Positions 8,616 through 17,917 of a DNA stretch of 49,875 nucleotides are shown here, one piece after another. Both the position numbers and the translations under genes were made by a program. Position 1 is the stretch's first letter. The number at the start of each line of letters is the position of its first letter. The stretch lies in the NCBI GenBank assembly GCA_903845365.1, contig CAIMXI010000486.1, positions 1 through 49,875 on the forward strand, in the 5' to 3' direction. This DNA is from an uncultured Geobacteraceae bacterium. Its GTDB lineage: Bacteria > Desulfobacterota > Desulfuromonadia > Geobacterales > Pseudopelobacteraceae. The notes below the pieces were generated by a model. It saw only the letters and a program-made list of their open reading frames with translations, did not search any database and was not told the origin of the DNA.

Positions 8616-11600
8616 CCATGAAAATCCATGAACTATTCGTTAAGCCGGTTGAACGATTTATCGAAGGTGTAATCAAGGCCGACGACGAGCGCCATCTGCA
8701 AACAGAGGTCGAAGAGTATGTCGTCACTGCCGAGATTTCCAAGGGTCTTGGAGAACTTGCCGACAGATATTTAAATGAGTCTGAGGCTAACGGGACTTGG
8801 ATCTCAGGCTTCTTCGGTTCCGGTAAATCTCACCTGCTTAAAATGCTCTCGCTGCTGCTTGAAAATCACCCGTTACCAAGCGGTGTACGAGCCAGGGATC
8901 TTATCCTGCCACATATTGAGGATGAGGTAGTACGAGCCAATCTCAATACGGCATCAAATATTCCTTCACGCAGTATCCTGTTCAACATCGATCAGAAATC
9001 TGACGCCATCGGTGGTGACCATGGATCGCCAATCCTGGAGGTGTTCGTTAAGGTGCTGAACGAACTGCAGGGCTACTACGCTAAACAGGGGCACATTGCC
9101 CAGTTTGAGTTAGACCTTGAAACACGTGGCCAACTGATTCCGCTCAAAGAGGCATACGCCAAAGCAACGGGGCGGAGTTGGGAACAGGACCTGCCGGTTA
9201 TGGAGACCCTGGAGAATGAAACCTTTGCCAAAGTCTATGCTGACCACTTCAGCAAGGATTATGACGAAGGTCTGCGGCTGTTTGACCGGATGCGGGATAG
9301 CTACAAAGTATCTATTGAGTCGTTCGCAGCAAGGGTAAAGAGTTACATCGACCAGCAGGGGCCAACCTTTCGGCTGAATTTCTTTGTGGATGAGGTCGGT
9401 CAGTTCATCGGCAAAGATTCAAAGCTGATGCTGAACCTGCAGACCATCGCTGAAACACTCAGTACCATCTGCAAGGGGCGGGCATGGGTGTTCGTTACTT
9501 CGCAGGGGGATCTGAAGCGTGTCCTTGGTGAATTGGAGGGAGCAGAGGCGCAAGACTTTACCAAGATCGAGGCCCGCTTCAAATCACGGTTGAACCTTAC
9601 CAGTGCCGACGTTCGAGAGGTTATCCAGAAGCGCCTGCTTGCCAAGCACGAAGCCGAGCCTGAAGTTTTGACAAGCATCTACGATACCGAGAAGGAAAAC
9701 CTTCAGACTCTGTTCCGCTTTGGTGACGGCTCCAAAGAGTATAAAAACTGGCGGGGGAGCGATCAGTTCTGCGCCTTCTACCCGTTCCACACCTATCAGT
9801 TTGATCTGTTCCAGCGAGCTATCGAACAGCTTTCGCGTCACGACGCCTTTACCGGTAAGCACACCGCCGTTGGCGAACGCTCGATGCTGGCTGTTTTTCA
9901 AGAGGTGGCCAAAAAGCTTCGTAACGAAGACGTTGGACGTCTGGGGACATTTGACCTGATGTTTGATGGTATCTCCGCCTCATTGCGGGGGGATATCCAG
10001 ACATCGGTGCGCCAGGCCGAGCGGCAGCTTGATGACCCGATAGCAGTGCGTATTCTCAAGGCGCTCTTCCTGCTCAAGTGGGTTCGTGAATTCAAATCCA
10101 CGCCGCGCAACGTTGCCATTCTGCTGATTGACCGACCTGAGATCGACATCCAGCAGCATGAAAAAAGCGTGCGGGAAGCCCTCAAGTACCTGGAGGCGCA
10201 ATCGTACCTGCAGCGTAACGGTGATTGTTACGAGTTCCTGACCGATACCGAGAAGGACATCGAAATCGAAATCAAGAATACCGAGATTGACGACTCGCAG
10301 TTATCCAAGCTGCTGGCCGATATTCTGTTTTCCGATATTCTGCGTGACCCGAAAATTCGCTATGAAGGGAACGGCCAGGATTATACATACGCCCGCAAAC
10401 TGGATGACCAGCTTACCGGACGTGATGCCGATCTGGCCGTCAATCTGATCACCACCGACCACTCCAACCATAGCGATCTGATGACTCTGGCCGCCCAGAA
10501 CACCGGCAAAGCGGAGTTATTGGCGGTGCTGCCAAACGACTTGCGGGTGATTGGCGACGCCCGCCTGCTGCTCAAGACCCAGAGATACATTCAGAACAAT
10601 ACCGGCCTTAATACCGATGAAACCCGGCGGGCCATCCTGGCCGAAAGAGGGCTGCAAAACAGCCTCCGGCGCACAAATTTGCAGGGTCTCTGCAGTGATC
10701 TGCTGAGCAAGGCGCCAATGTACCTGAACGGTAGCAAACTTAACGACATCGGTGAAGGAGATCCCCGCAACCGTTTTGCCAAGGGGTGCCAGTCGCTGAT
10801 TTCCTTTGCCTATCCGAGTCTGCGCATGCTCAAGGGGGCCTACGACGAGACAACCCTTACTAAGACCCTGCTTGATGCTGACGATCTTTTTGTTGGTGGC
10901 GGCCAGCCTCTGTCAGAAGCGGAACAGGATGTTCTCACCTATGTCATGCGTAACCAGAATAACGGCGAACGCACCAGTGTTGAGGAAATTGTACGGCAAT
11001 TCGGTAAACGGCCTTACGGTTGGTATCCCATGGCGGTTCTGACGCTGATAGCCCGCCTGTTCCGTATGGGCAAGGTTGAGCTGCGCACTACCGACCTGCT
11101 TGACTCCAAGCTGGCTTTGGAATCATTACGAAACAGCCGCCAGCATGGCAGTATCCGTGTGCGCCTTCAGGAACAGTTTGATCCTGCCAAGGTTGCTTCT
11201 CTCAAACGGTTTCATCAGGACTTCTTCGACAAGGTCAATGAAGGGAATGATCCACGCTCCGTGGCGCAGATTACCTCCGAAGCACTGGCTGGTGAAGTTG
11301 GTAAACTTCAGGATCTGCTTGACCAGGCAGGTCGCTACCCGTTTCTCACACAGCTCAAGCTGCCGACAGATAAAGTCAAAGCGGTTGCGGACAAGGATTA
11401 CACCTATCTTCTCAACCATCTGGAAGATTTCTCCGACGAACTACTGAATGCCAAGGATGATCTGCTTGCCCCTATCAAGGCCTTTATGCATGGCCCGCAG
11501 CGGCAAACATGTGATGAGGTTATTGCCTTCTATCGGGAAGAAGAAGCCAACTTCAGTGATATTGCACCGGCAGAACTGGAACCTTTGCGGGATCTAGCCG

Positions 11601-12124
11601 CGTCCAATGCACCTTTCAGAGGAAATGTCCTCCCTAACGCCAAGGCGGCAGTGACCAAAGTTCGTGCTTTGATTGACGCCATGCTGAACACCGAACGTGT
11701 GGCGGCACATGCCGCTTTGGATGAGCGGGAAGCCCAGTTACAGGCTATTGAAGAATTTGGTATGCTTGACGCCACCGCTCAAGGCCAGGTGCTGGTTAAA
11801 TTGACCGAGGCACGAGATGCCATCTCATCCGCACGGTTTGTCTCCGCCATCCGTGATCGTCTGATCCGTTATACCACACAGGATTATCCGGAGCAGTTGG
11901 CCTTGGTTGCCAGACTTGCTGCACCACCACCAGCACCACCAGAACCGGGTGAAGAGCCTAGACCGGCTGACCCACCCAAACCCCGCTACATCCCGGTAGG
12001 AGGCGTGAAAGTCGCCTGCAACCTACCCTACATTGCCACCGAAACTGAACTTGACCAGTGGCTGGCGGAACTGCGCAAGGCTATCAGTTTAGAGTTGCGG
12101 AAAGGCAACCGGATCAGCTTGTAG
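8612..12124 (+). CDS. brxC: BREX ATPase BrxC (PglY-like)
   Basis: A 1170-residue P-loop ATPase of the BrxC/PglY family. The Walker A motif is GFFGSGKSH (about residues 67-75) and the acidic Walker B-like segment is NFFVDEVGQF (about residues 252-261). Long helical regions follow, and there is a proline-rich linker (PPPAPPEPGEEPRPADPP) before the C-terminal domain. Length is normal for type I BREX. The start overlaps brxB by four bases. The last codon and stop run directly into the first REP-like unit, which supplies the TAG. Thus the following transposase insertion sits exactly at the end of the gene without damaging it. Confidence 0.95.
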   Translation: MTMKIHELFVKPVERFIEGVIKADDERHLQTEVEEYVVTAEISKGLGELADRYLNESEANGTWISGFFGSGKSHLLKMLSLLLENHPLPSGVRARDLILPHIEDEVVRANLNTASNIPSRSILFNIDQKSDAIGGDHGSPILEVFVKVLNELQGYYAKQGHIAQFELDLETRGQLIPLKEAYAKATGRSWEQDLPVMETLENETFAKVYADHFSKDYDEGLRLFDRMRDSYKVSIESFAARVKSYIDQQGPTFRLNFFVDEVGQFIGKDSKLMLNLQTIAETLSTICKGRAWVFVTSQGDLKRVLGELEGAEAQDFTKIEARFKSRLNLTSADVREVIQKRLLAKHEAEPEVLTSIYDTEKENLQTLFRFGDGSKEYKNWRGSDQFCAFYPFHTYQFDLFQRAIEQLSRHDAFTGKHTAVGERSMLAVFQEVAKKLRNEDVGRLGTFDLMFDGISASLRGDIQTSVRQAERQLDDPIAVRILKALFLLKWVREFKSTPRNVAILLIDRPEIDIQQHEKSVREALKYLEAQSYLQRNGDCYEFLTDTEKDIEIEIKNTEIDDSQLSKLLADILFSDILRDPKIRYEGNGQDYTYARKLDDQLTGRDADLAVNLITTDHSNHSDLMTLAAQNTGKAELLAVLPNDLRVIGDARLLLKTQRYIQNNTGLNTDETRRAILAERGLQNSLRRTNLQGLCSDLLSKAPMYLNGSKLNDIGEGDPRNRFAKGCQSLISFAYPSLRMLKGAYDETTLTKTLLDADDLFVGGGQPLSEAEQDVLTYVMRNQNNGERTSVEEIVRQFGKRPYGWYPMAVLTLIARLFRMGKVELRTTDLLDSKLALESLRNSRQHGSIRVRLQEQFDPAKVASLKRFHQDFFDKVNEGNDPRSVAQITSEALAGEVGKLQDLLDQAGRYPFLTQLKLPTDKVKAVADKDYTYLLNHLEDFSDELLNAKDDLLAPIKAFMHGPQRQTCDEVIAFYREEEANFSDIAPAELEPLRDLAASNAPFRGNVLPNAKAAVTKVRALIDAMLNTERVAAHAALDEREAQLQAIEEFGMLDATAQGQVLVKLTEARDAISSARFVSAIRDRLIRYTTQDYPEQLALVARLAAPPPAPPEPGEEPRPADPPKPRYIPVGGVKVACNLPYIATETELDQWLAELRKAISLELRKGNRISL

Positions 12125-12216
12125 GTCGCGTTACGCTTTTCAACGCGACGATTTTCGCCGGTACCGACATTTAAAACCGTTGCGTTTCACGATGAGGCCG
12201 TTCAACGGCAACCTAC
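12121..12216 (+). repeat. REP-like unit 1
   Basis: A 96-bp unit closed by GTAGGT and ACCTAC. Inside are the hairpin GTCGCGTT/AACGCGAC and a second palindrome around GCCGTTCAACGGC. It supplies the stop codon of brxC. It is one of four like-oriented copies flanking the tyrosine transposase gene. Confidence 0.9.
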
Positions 12217-12261
12217 GGGTGGTTTTGACGGTGCCAACATGTATCCCGACCCGTTTTTATG

Positions 12262-12356
12262 GTAGGTCGCGTTACGTTTCACAACGCGACGGTTTTCGCC
12301 GCCATCGACATTTAAACCGTTGCGTTTCACGATGAGGCCGTTCAACGGTAACCTAC
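12262..12356 (+). repeat. REP-like unit 2
   Basis: Second copy, with the loop changed to ACGTTTCAC and one change in the second palindrome. It ends 15 bp before the transposase start codon. The 45-nt spacer between units 1 and 2 is also repeated downstream of the transposase, so the full period is about 141 bp. Confidence 0.9.
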
Positions 12357-12371
12357 GATTTTTGGTGTTCT

Positions 12372-12914
12372 ATGAATTATCGGCGGGCTAAAACATCTGG
12401 TGGAACCTATTTCTTCACGGTTGTAACCCACAACCGGCGCAAATTTCTCTGCGAACCGGATAATATTGTGATATTACGCTCCGTGTTGAAAAACGTAATG
12501 GTACGCCACCCTTTTGTCATTGATGCGATGGTTATAATGCCCAACCATCTGCACGCATTGTGGACACTCCCAGAGAATGATGACAATTATTCAATTCGTT
12601 GGAGCCTTGTTAAAAGCGGATTTACCAAAGCTTGCGGTGACAAATGTAAAGGCACATTATCTCCATCACGAATTGCCCGGAAACAACAGGCGGTATGGCA
12701 ACAACGGTTTTGGGAGCATGAAATTCGAGATGAAGATGGTTTTACAAGACACGTCGAATACATTCATTACAATCCGGTGAAGCATGGTTTGGCAACGAGT
12801 CCTTTTGATTGGCCGTATTCGAGTTTCCAACGGTTTGTGCGAGATGGTTTGTATCCGGCCGATTGGGGAAGTAACGAAGAAATTTCATTTCCCGAAAATA
12901 TCGGCAATGAATAG
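12372..12914 (+). CDS. REP-associated tyrosine transposase (RAYT, Y1 family)
   Basis: A 180-residue single-strand DNA transposase of the IS200/Y1 superfamily. The HUH motif is MPNHLHALW (about residues 57-65) and the catalytic tyrosine is in YIHYNPVKHGL (about residues 131-141). The start RRAKTSGGTYFFTVVTHNRR and the tail WPYSSFQRFV are typical of RAYTs rather than IS200 elements. RAYTs are usually single copy and act on REP palindromes. Four such units flank this gene, two on each side, in the same orientation. It interrupts the BREX operon between brxC and pglX and could have polar effects on the genes below. Confidence 0.93.
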   Translation: MNYRRAKTSGGTYFFTVVTHNRRKFLCEPDNIVILRSVLKNVMVRHPFVIDAMVIMPNHLHALWTLPENDDNYSIRWSLVKSGFTKACGDKCKGTLSPSRIARKQQAVWQQRFWEHEIRDEDGFTRHVEYIHYNPVKHGLATSPFDWPYSSFQRFVRDGLYPADWGSNEEISFPENIGNE

Positions 12915-12958
12915 TGGTGGTTTTTACCGGAACCAACATTTAACCAGACCCGTTTATG

Positions 12959-13053
12959 GTAGGTCGCGTTACGCTTTTCAACGCGACGTTTTTCGCCGCC
13001 GACAACATTTAAACCGTTGCGTTTCACGATGAGGCCGTTCAACGGCAACCTAC
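12959..13053 (+). repeat. REP-like unit 3
   Basis: Third copy, 45 bp after the transposase stop, with both palindromes intact. The spacer before it (GGTGGTTTTTACCGG, then AACCAACAT) resembles the one between units 1 and 2. Confidence 0.9.
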
Positions 13054-13083
13054 CGGTGGTTTTACCGGGATCAACTGGTTTTG

Positions 13084-13177
13084 GTAGGTCGCGTTACGCC
13101 TTTCAACGCGACGTTTTTCGCCGCCGCCGACATCCAAACCGTTGCGTTTCACGATGAACCTGTTCAACACAACCTAC
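13084..13177 (+). repeat. REP-like unit 4 (diverged tail)
   Basis: Fourth copy. The first hairpin is intact, but the second palindrome has changed to CCTGTTCAACACAACC. It ends 15 bp before the pglX start codon. The 17-mer CTGTTCAACACAACCTA from this tail recurs at 17800-17816, downstream of the Fic gene. Confidence 0.85.
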
Positions 13178-13192
13178 GAGAAAGTTGATTAT

Positions 13193-16100
13193 ATGAACCT
13201 CTCTGCCCTTAAATCCTTCGCCCCCGAGGTTCGCCGCCAGCTTATTGAAGCGGTTGGTCGCAAGCTGGATTTTGTTCTCACCGGCGATACTGCGGACCTG
13301 CGGGCTGCTGCCGAACAGGTGGCCCACCTCCGTATTCAGGCTGATGCTGACCGTAGCGGCTTGATCGAGCGGGTTGCCTATACCTGGTTTAACCGCCTGG
13401 CAGCGCTTCGTTTCATTGATGCCCACCCCGGTTGGCATCCGTTCCGCTCCCATGTGGTTACCCCGGCGAATGCGGAGGAGACACAACCGGAACTGCTCAA
13501 ACTGACCCGTTCCGGCGCACTACCGGCTGAATTGGCACCCTTTACCGACCCGAAGCGGCTCAATGATCTGCTGGATGGTCATCTGCCGTCACCTGATCCA
13601 CAGGGGGAGGTTTATCGGCATCTGATTCTTGCCACCTGTCGTTTTTACCATGATCTGATGCCTTTTCTGTTTGAGGCGCTGGATGACGAGACGGAGCTGC
13701 TCCTGCCTGATGATCTTCTCACGGAGTATTCCATCGCCCACGGTTTTCGTACCGGGATCTCCGAGGAGGATTGCAGCGAGGTAGAGTTGGTCGGCTGGTT
13801 GTATCAGTTCTACATCTCCGAGAAAAAAGACCAGGTCATGGCCCGCAAGAGCGCCGTGCCGAGCGAAGATATCCCGGCAGTTACTCAACTTTTTACCCCG
13901 CACTGGATAGTGCGCTATCTGGTGGAGAACTCCCTTGGTCGCCTCTGGCTGAACAGTCGCCCCGGTTCCCGCCTACGGGAACACATGCCGTACTACATAG
14001 AAGATCCTGATGGTCAAATACCTACTGACTGCTTGACTGTCGCCCGCCCGGAGGAGATCAAGCTGCTCGATCCGGCCAGCGGCTCCGGGCACATGCTTAC
14101 TTACAGTTTTGATCTGCTCTATCGGATTTATGAAGAAGAAGGACACGCACCCAGCGAGATTCCCGCCCTTATTCTGCAGTACAATCTCTATGGTCTGGAC
14201 ATCTGCCCCCGTGCTGTGCAGCTTGCCCAGTTTGCGTTGGTTTGTAAGGCGCGGGAAAAGTCTCGTCGCTTCTTTCAGTCTGAATACATCGTCCGACCAA
14301 ATATCGTCGAACTGCGTGATCTGCGCTTTGAGGAAAACGAGATACGTGACTACATTCACGTCATCGGGTTGCGCGACCTCTTCAACCAGGCGATGCTCCA
14401 ACTGCTCCACCAGTTCGAGGAGGCGAAGAACTTCGGTTCGCTCATCCAGCCGTGCCTCGACGAACAGGCCATCTCCATCGCTCGCCACGCCATTGAGGCG
14501 AAGTACCTCAGCGGCCAGCTCTTCCTGCGCGAAACGCACCTCAAAGTCCTGCGAGTGCTCGAACAAGCCGAGGCGCTCACCCAGCGGTATCACGTCGTTG
14601 TGGCCAATCCGCCGTATATGGGTGGCAAGACCATGAATTTACAGCTCCGGGAGTTCGCGAAGGAACTCTATGCCGATGGCAGGGTGGATCTGTTTGCAAT
14701 GTTCATCGAACGAGGATTCAGCCTGGCCCAGGCAGGCGGTTACAATGCGATGGTAACAATGCAAGCTTGGATGTTCCTTTCCAGCTTTGAAGACTTGCGA
14801 GTGAAACTTCTGTCAAACTGGTCCATTAGCTCGATGGCTCATCTAGGGCCGCGGGCCTTTGATACTATTGGGGGCGAAGTTGTGCAGACAACCGCCTTTG
14901 TCGCTCAGAATGAGGCGAGACCTAATCACCGTGCGATTTACCTCCGGCTAACCGACGGTCGAAACGAGAAAGATAAATCTGATAAGTTCTTGAGTGCCTT
15001 GGCGAATCCAGACGGAGGGTTATTTTTCCGAGCTTCAACTGCTGATTTTAGAAAAATACCCGGCAATCTAATTGCTTATTGGTTAAGCGCAAAAGCCTGT
15101 TCGGCATTCGATTCTAAAAGCCTCAGTGATGTCGCTGATATCCGGTCAGGGATTGGGACTTCTGACAACTCGCGGTTTCTCAGAATGTGGTATGAGACTC
15201 CATTCGCCACGATCAATTTCTCTTGCAACTCAATTAAGGACTCCGTCACGTCCAAGAAGAGATGGTTTCCCTATAACAAAGGTGGAAGTTACCGCAGATG
15301 GTTTGGCAATCGTGAATATGTTGTCAATTGGTTCAATGACGGGGAAGAAATTAAGAAGGCCGTCACATCAAACCCTAATGACCCGAAAACAACCCATTGG
15401 TCTCGGCGCATCTTTAACACAGACCTGTTCTTCCAACCTTCCCTCACTTGGAATGACATAGGTTCTTCCCTGTTCTCAGTTCGAGAGAATGGGCCAGGCT
15501 TCATACACGATGCTGTCGGAGTTGGGGCATATGGAATTCAGCCTGAAAGCAAGCGTGCAGCAGTGTTGTCTCTTCTGAACAGCAATGTCGGAACACTGTT
15601 TGTCGAAGTTCTTTGTCCGACAATTCACTTCAAAGCAGGTCAGATGGCGGCTTTCCCAGTTATCATACCCGATGACTATCGGGATAAGGCATGCACGGAA
15701 TGTGTTGAGCTTGCCCGCGACGACTGGGACAACTTCGAGACCTCGTGGGACTTCCGCGACCAGCCGTTGCTGATGCTGGTGCTAAAGGGCACTACTCTGG
15801 AGGCGAGCTGGCGGAATTGGGAGGCGCATTGTACCGCCGCCATCCGCCGGATGCAGGAGCTGGAGACGGAGAATAACCAGCTCTTCATCGCAGCCTACGG
15901 TCTCGAAGGCGAGTTGCAACCCGAAGTACCTGAAACGCAAATCACCCTTGCCCGCCCAGACCGCCGCAAAGACATGGCCGCCTTCCTCTCCTACGCCGTC
16001 GGCTGTATGATGGGGCGCTACAGTCTGGACGCACCGGGTCTGATTCTCGCCAATGCCGGCGATACGCTGGAACAGTACCTCGCCAAAGTCGGCAAACCAC

Positions 16101-16714
16101 TCGACCAGCTCACCTTCACCCCAGACGAAGACGGCATCATCCCGGTACTTGACGGCGAATGGTTCGAGGACGACATTGTAGCCCGTACCCGTGACTTTCT
16201 CCGTGCCACCTTCGGCGATGCTACTCTGGAAACCAACCTGCACTTTATCGAAGAATCGCTCGGCAAGGATCTGCGCAAATACTTTCTGACCGACTTCTAC
16301 AAGGATCACCTGCAGACCTACAAGAAACGCCCCATCTACTGGATGTTCCAAAGCCCGAAAAAGGGCTTCAGTGCCCTGGTTTATCTGCACCGCTACACAA
16401 AGGACACCCCCAACCGTCTGCTCAGCAGCTACCTGCGCGACTTCATGCACAAACTGCGGGGCCAGTTAGAACACCTCGACCACCTTATGGCCAGCGAGTC
16501 AACACCGGCTCGTGATGTCACTAAAGCCCGCAAAGAAAGCGACCAGTTTAAAAAGACCCTACGCGAATGTGAGGATTGGGAGCGTGAAGTCCTGCTGCCA
16601 CTGGCGCAGCAGCGTATCGAATTGGATCTCGATGATGGCGTCAAGATCAACTATCTTAAGCTCGGTGCCGCCCTGGCGACTATTCCGGGTTTGGCCGCGA
16701 AAGAGGATGAATAA
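13193..16714 (+). CDS. pglX: BREX adenine methyltransferase PglX (BrxX)
   Basis: A 1173-residue N6-adenine DNA methyltransferase that marks host DNA in BREX and is needed for phage exclusion. Visible are the cofactor motif LLDPASGSGHMLTYSFD and the catalytic motif VVVANPPYMGGK. A target-recognition region with the less conserved segment SDVADIRSGIGTSDNSRF follows, then a long helical C-terminus. The frame is open from a TTG at 13142 inside REP unit 4. I chose the ATG at 13193 because family members start MNLSALKSFAPEVRRQL and because GAGAAAG lies eight bases upstream. Length and motifs are intact. Confidence 0.95.
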   Translation: MNLSALKSFAPEVRRQLIEAVGRKLDFVLTGDTADLRAAAEQVAHLRIQADADRSGLIERVAYTWFNRLAALRFIDAHPGWHPFRSHVVTPANAEETQPELLKLTRSGALPAELAPFTDPKRLNDLLDGHLPSPDPQGEVYRHLILATCRFYHDLMPFLFEALDDETELLLPDDLLTEYSIAHGFRTGISEEDCSEVELVGWLYQFYISEKKDQVMARKSAVPSEDIPAVTQLFTPHWIVRYLVENSLGRLWLNSRPGSRLREHMPYYIEDPDGQIPTDCLTVARPEEIKLLDPASGSGHMLTYSFDLLYRIYEEEGHAPSEIPALILQYNLYGLDICPRAVQLAQFALVCKAREKSRRFFQSEYIVRPNIVELRDLRFEENEIRDYIHVIGLRDLFNQAMLQLLHQFEEAKNFGSLIQPCLDEQAISIARHAIEAKYLSGQLFLRETHLKVLRVLEQAEALTQRYHVVVANPPYMGGKTMNLQLREFAKELYADGRVDLFAMFIERGFSLAQAGGYNAMVTMQAWMFLSSFEDLRVKLLSNWSISSMAHLGPRAFDTIGGEVVQTTAFVAQNEARPNHRAIYLRLTDGRNEKDKSDKFLSALANPDGGLFFRASTADFRKIPGNLIAYWLSAKACSAFDSKSLSDVADIRSGIGTSDNSRFLRMWYETPFATINFSCNSIKDSVTSKKRWFPYNKGGSYRRWFGNREYVVNWFNDGEEIKKAVTSNPNDPKTTHWSRRIFNTDLFFQPSLTWNDIGSSLFSVRENGPGFIHDAVGVGAYGIQPESKRAAVLSLLNSNVGTLFVEVLCPTIHFKAGQMAAFPVIIPDDYRDKACTECVELARDDWDNFETSWDFRDQPLLMLVLKGTTLEASWRNWEAHCTAAIRRMQELETENNQLFIAAYGLEGELQPEVPETQITLARPDRRKDMAAFLSYAVGCMMGRYSLDAPGLILANAGDTLEQYLAKVGKPLDQLTFTPDEDGIIPVLDGEWFEDDIVARTRDFLRATFGDATLETNLHFIEESLGKDLRKYFLTDFYKDHLQTYKKRPIYWMFQSPKKGFSALVYLHRYTKDTPNRLLSSYLRDFMHKLRGQLEHLDHLMASESTPARDVTKARKESDQFKKTLRECEDWEREVLLPLAQQRIELDLDDGVKINYLKLGAALATIPGLAAKEDE

Positions 16715-16717
16715 CAG

Positions 16718-17764
16718 ATGACAACACTTCGCCTTTTCGCTGCAGCGCCACCTTCCATCCCTGCCGGTTCTTCCTGGTATCTGGCTGACCTGAGCGAATT
16801 CCGTGGCAAGCAGGAGTTGTATACCCGCCAGTCACCACAGCGCCTCAAGGCATTGCGTGAGCACGCCATGATTGAAAGCGCCGTTTCATCAAACCGGATC
16901 GAAGGAGTTTCGGTTGCCCCTTCACGCATTCGCGACCTGATGTCGGTGCCAAAACCGCTGTTTCGTGACCGGGATGAGGAGGAGGTGCGTGGGTATCGTG
17001 ATGCCCTGAAGCGTATCCATGAGCATGCTGCAGATCTGCCTTTGAACGAAAACACCGTGCATGAGTTGCACCGGCTTGCCCGTGGTCAGATCTGGGATGC
17101 CGGCTTGTACAAGGAAAAAGACGGCGACATCATCGAACGTTCTCCCGATGGCAGGGAACGTCTTCGTTTCCGCACTGTCTCCGCCCAGGACACCCCGGAT
17201 GCGACCAGGAGTCTTCTGGAAGATTGGCAACTCTGCCTGCAGGAGAGATGGATTCATCCGATGATAGCCCTGGCCGCTTTCAATCTTGATTTCCTCTGCA
17301 TTCATCCATACCGGGATGGTAATGGCCGTGTTTCCCGGCTTCTGTTGCTGCTGCAATCCTACCACCTGGGCTATGAAGTCGGCCGTTACATCAGCCTTGA
17401 ACGGCTGATTGAGCAGAACAAGGAACGCTATTACGAAACCCTGGAACAAAGCTCCCAAGGATGGCATGAAGGTCTTCACGACCCGTGGCCTTACATCAAC
17501 TACCTGCTCTCCATCCTCAAATCCGCCTATCAGGAATTTGCCGAACGGGTTGGTGAAATAAAAGCTCCCCGTGGAACCAAGACAGAACAGATCATGGATG
17601 CAATCAACCGATTCTCCGACTCATTTACCCTGACTCAACTGGAACAGGCATGCCCCGGAGTCAGCAGAGATATGATTCGCCTGGTACTAAAGCAGCAGCA
17701 AAAAGCCGGTGAGGTTTATTGCACCGGGCGTGGTCCGGCAGCTCAATGGAACAAGAAAGGGTAA
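16718..17764 (+). CDS. Fic-domain protein (probable AMPylase) with C-terminal winged helix
   Basis: A 348-residue Fic/DOC protein that would transfer AMP, or another nucleotide group, to a target protein. The catalytic motif is HPYRDGNGRVSR (about residues 200-211), complete with histidine and the GNGR anion-binding loop. An inhibitory helix with SSNRIEGV (about residues 54-61) places it in the class whose N-terminal helix blocks ATP binding. The last 70 residues (TKTEQIMDAINRFSDSF and GVSRDMIRLVLKQQQ) look like a winged helix. It follows pglX by three bases and so is part of the BREX transcript. A defence-linked toxin or a modifier of BREX proteins are both possible. Confidence 0.9.
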   Translation: MTTLRLFAAAPPSIPAGSSWYLADLSEFRGKQELYTRQSPQRLKALREHAMIESAVSSNRIEGVSVAPSRIRDLMSVPKPLFRDRDEEEVRGYRDALKRIHEHAADLPLNENTVHELHRLARGQIWDAGLYKEKDGDIIERSPDGRERLRFRTVSAQDTPDATRSLLEDWQLCLQERWIHPMIALAAFNLDFLCIHPYRDGNGRVSRLLLLLQSYHLGYEVGRYISLERLIEQNKERYYETLEQSSQGWHEGLHDPWPYINYLLSILKSAYQEFAERVGEIKAPRGTKTEQIMDAINRFSDSFTLTQLEQACPGVSRDMIRLVLKQQQKAGEVYCTGRGPAAQWNKKG

Positions 17765-17829
17765 TTACCTCTATATAAGGGTAATAATGAGGGTAATAAC
17801 TGTTCAACACAACCTATAATTGACTTATT

Positions 17830-17844
17830 TGTGAAAAAATCACA
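17830..17844. promoter_or_regulatory. Inverted repeat operator 1 (TGTGA-N5-TCACA)
   Basis: TGTGAAAAATCACA-type palindrome with a five-base spacer, 88 bp before the ATPase start codon. It shares its half sites with operator 2. The spacing is one base shorter than the CRP consensus (N6), so another dimeric regulator is more likely. Confidence 0.6.
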
Positions 17845-17862
17845 GTTGTTGCATAAAATATA

Positions 17863-17890
17863 GTGACAAAAATTATTTTATAACTATATT
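17863..17890 (+). promoter_or_regulatory. Candidate promoter for the ATPase/RloB pair
   Basis: GTGACA at 17863-17868 and TATATT at 17885-17890, separated by 16 bases. The second operator begins right at the end of the -10 element and would cover the transcription start, which suggests repression. Confidence 0.45.
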
Positions 17891-17906
17891 TGTGAAAATT
17901 TCACAA
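17890..17906. promoter_or_regulatory. Inverted repeat operator 2, perfect 17-bp palindrome
   Basis: TTGTGAAAATTTCACAA is a perfect palindrome just before the ribosome-binding site (AGAGGTG) of the ATPase gene. It has the same TGTGA/TCACA half sites as the upstream copy, with centres 61 bp apart, so two dimers could bind together. Confidence 0.65.
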
Positions 17907-17917
17907 GAGGTGCTGCC

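Larger units (their letters stand above)
17765..17917. other. Regulatory gap before the ATPase/RloB pair
   Basis: It starts with four GGGTAAT-type short repeats, then the 17-mer CTGTTCAACACAACCTA shared with REP unit 4. An AT-rich promoter region with two inverted repeats follows (listed separately). The local base composition changes sharply here, fitting a later insertion of the downstream gene pair. Confidence 0.6.

Noticed and set aside
12121..13177. A CRISPR-like or satellite array around the RAYT
   Set aside because: Only four units exist, each with internal palindromes, two on each side of a REP transposase. They are REP-type elements.
17830..17906. CRP binding sites
   Set aside because: The half sites TGTGA/TCACA fit, but the spacer is five bases, not six, in both copies, and one copy covers the expected start of transcription. 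They are listed as unassigned operators.
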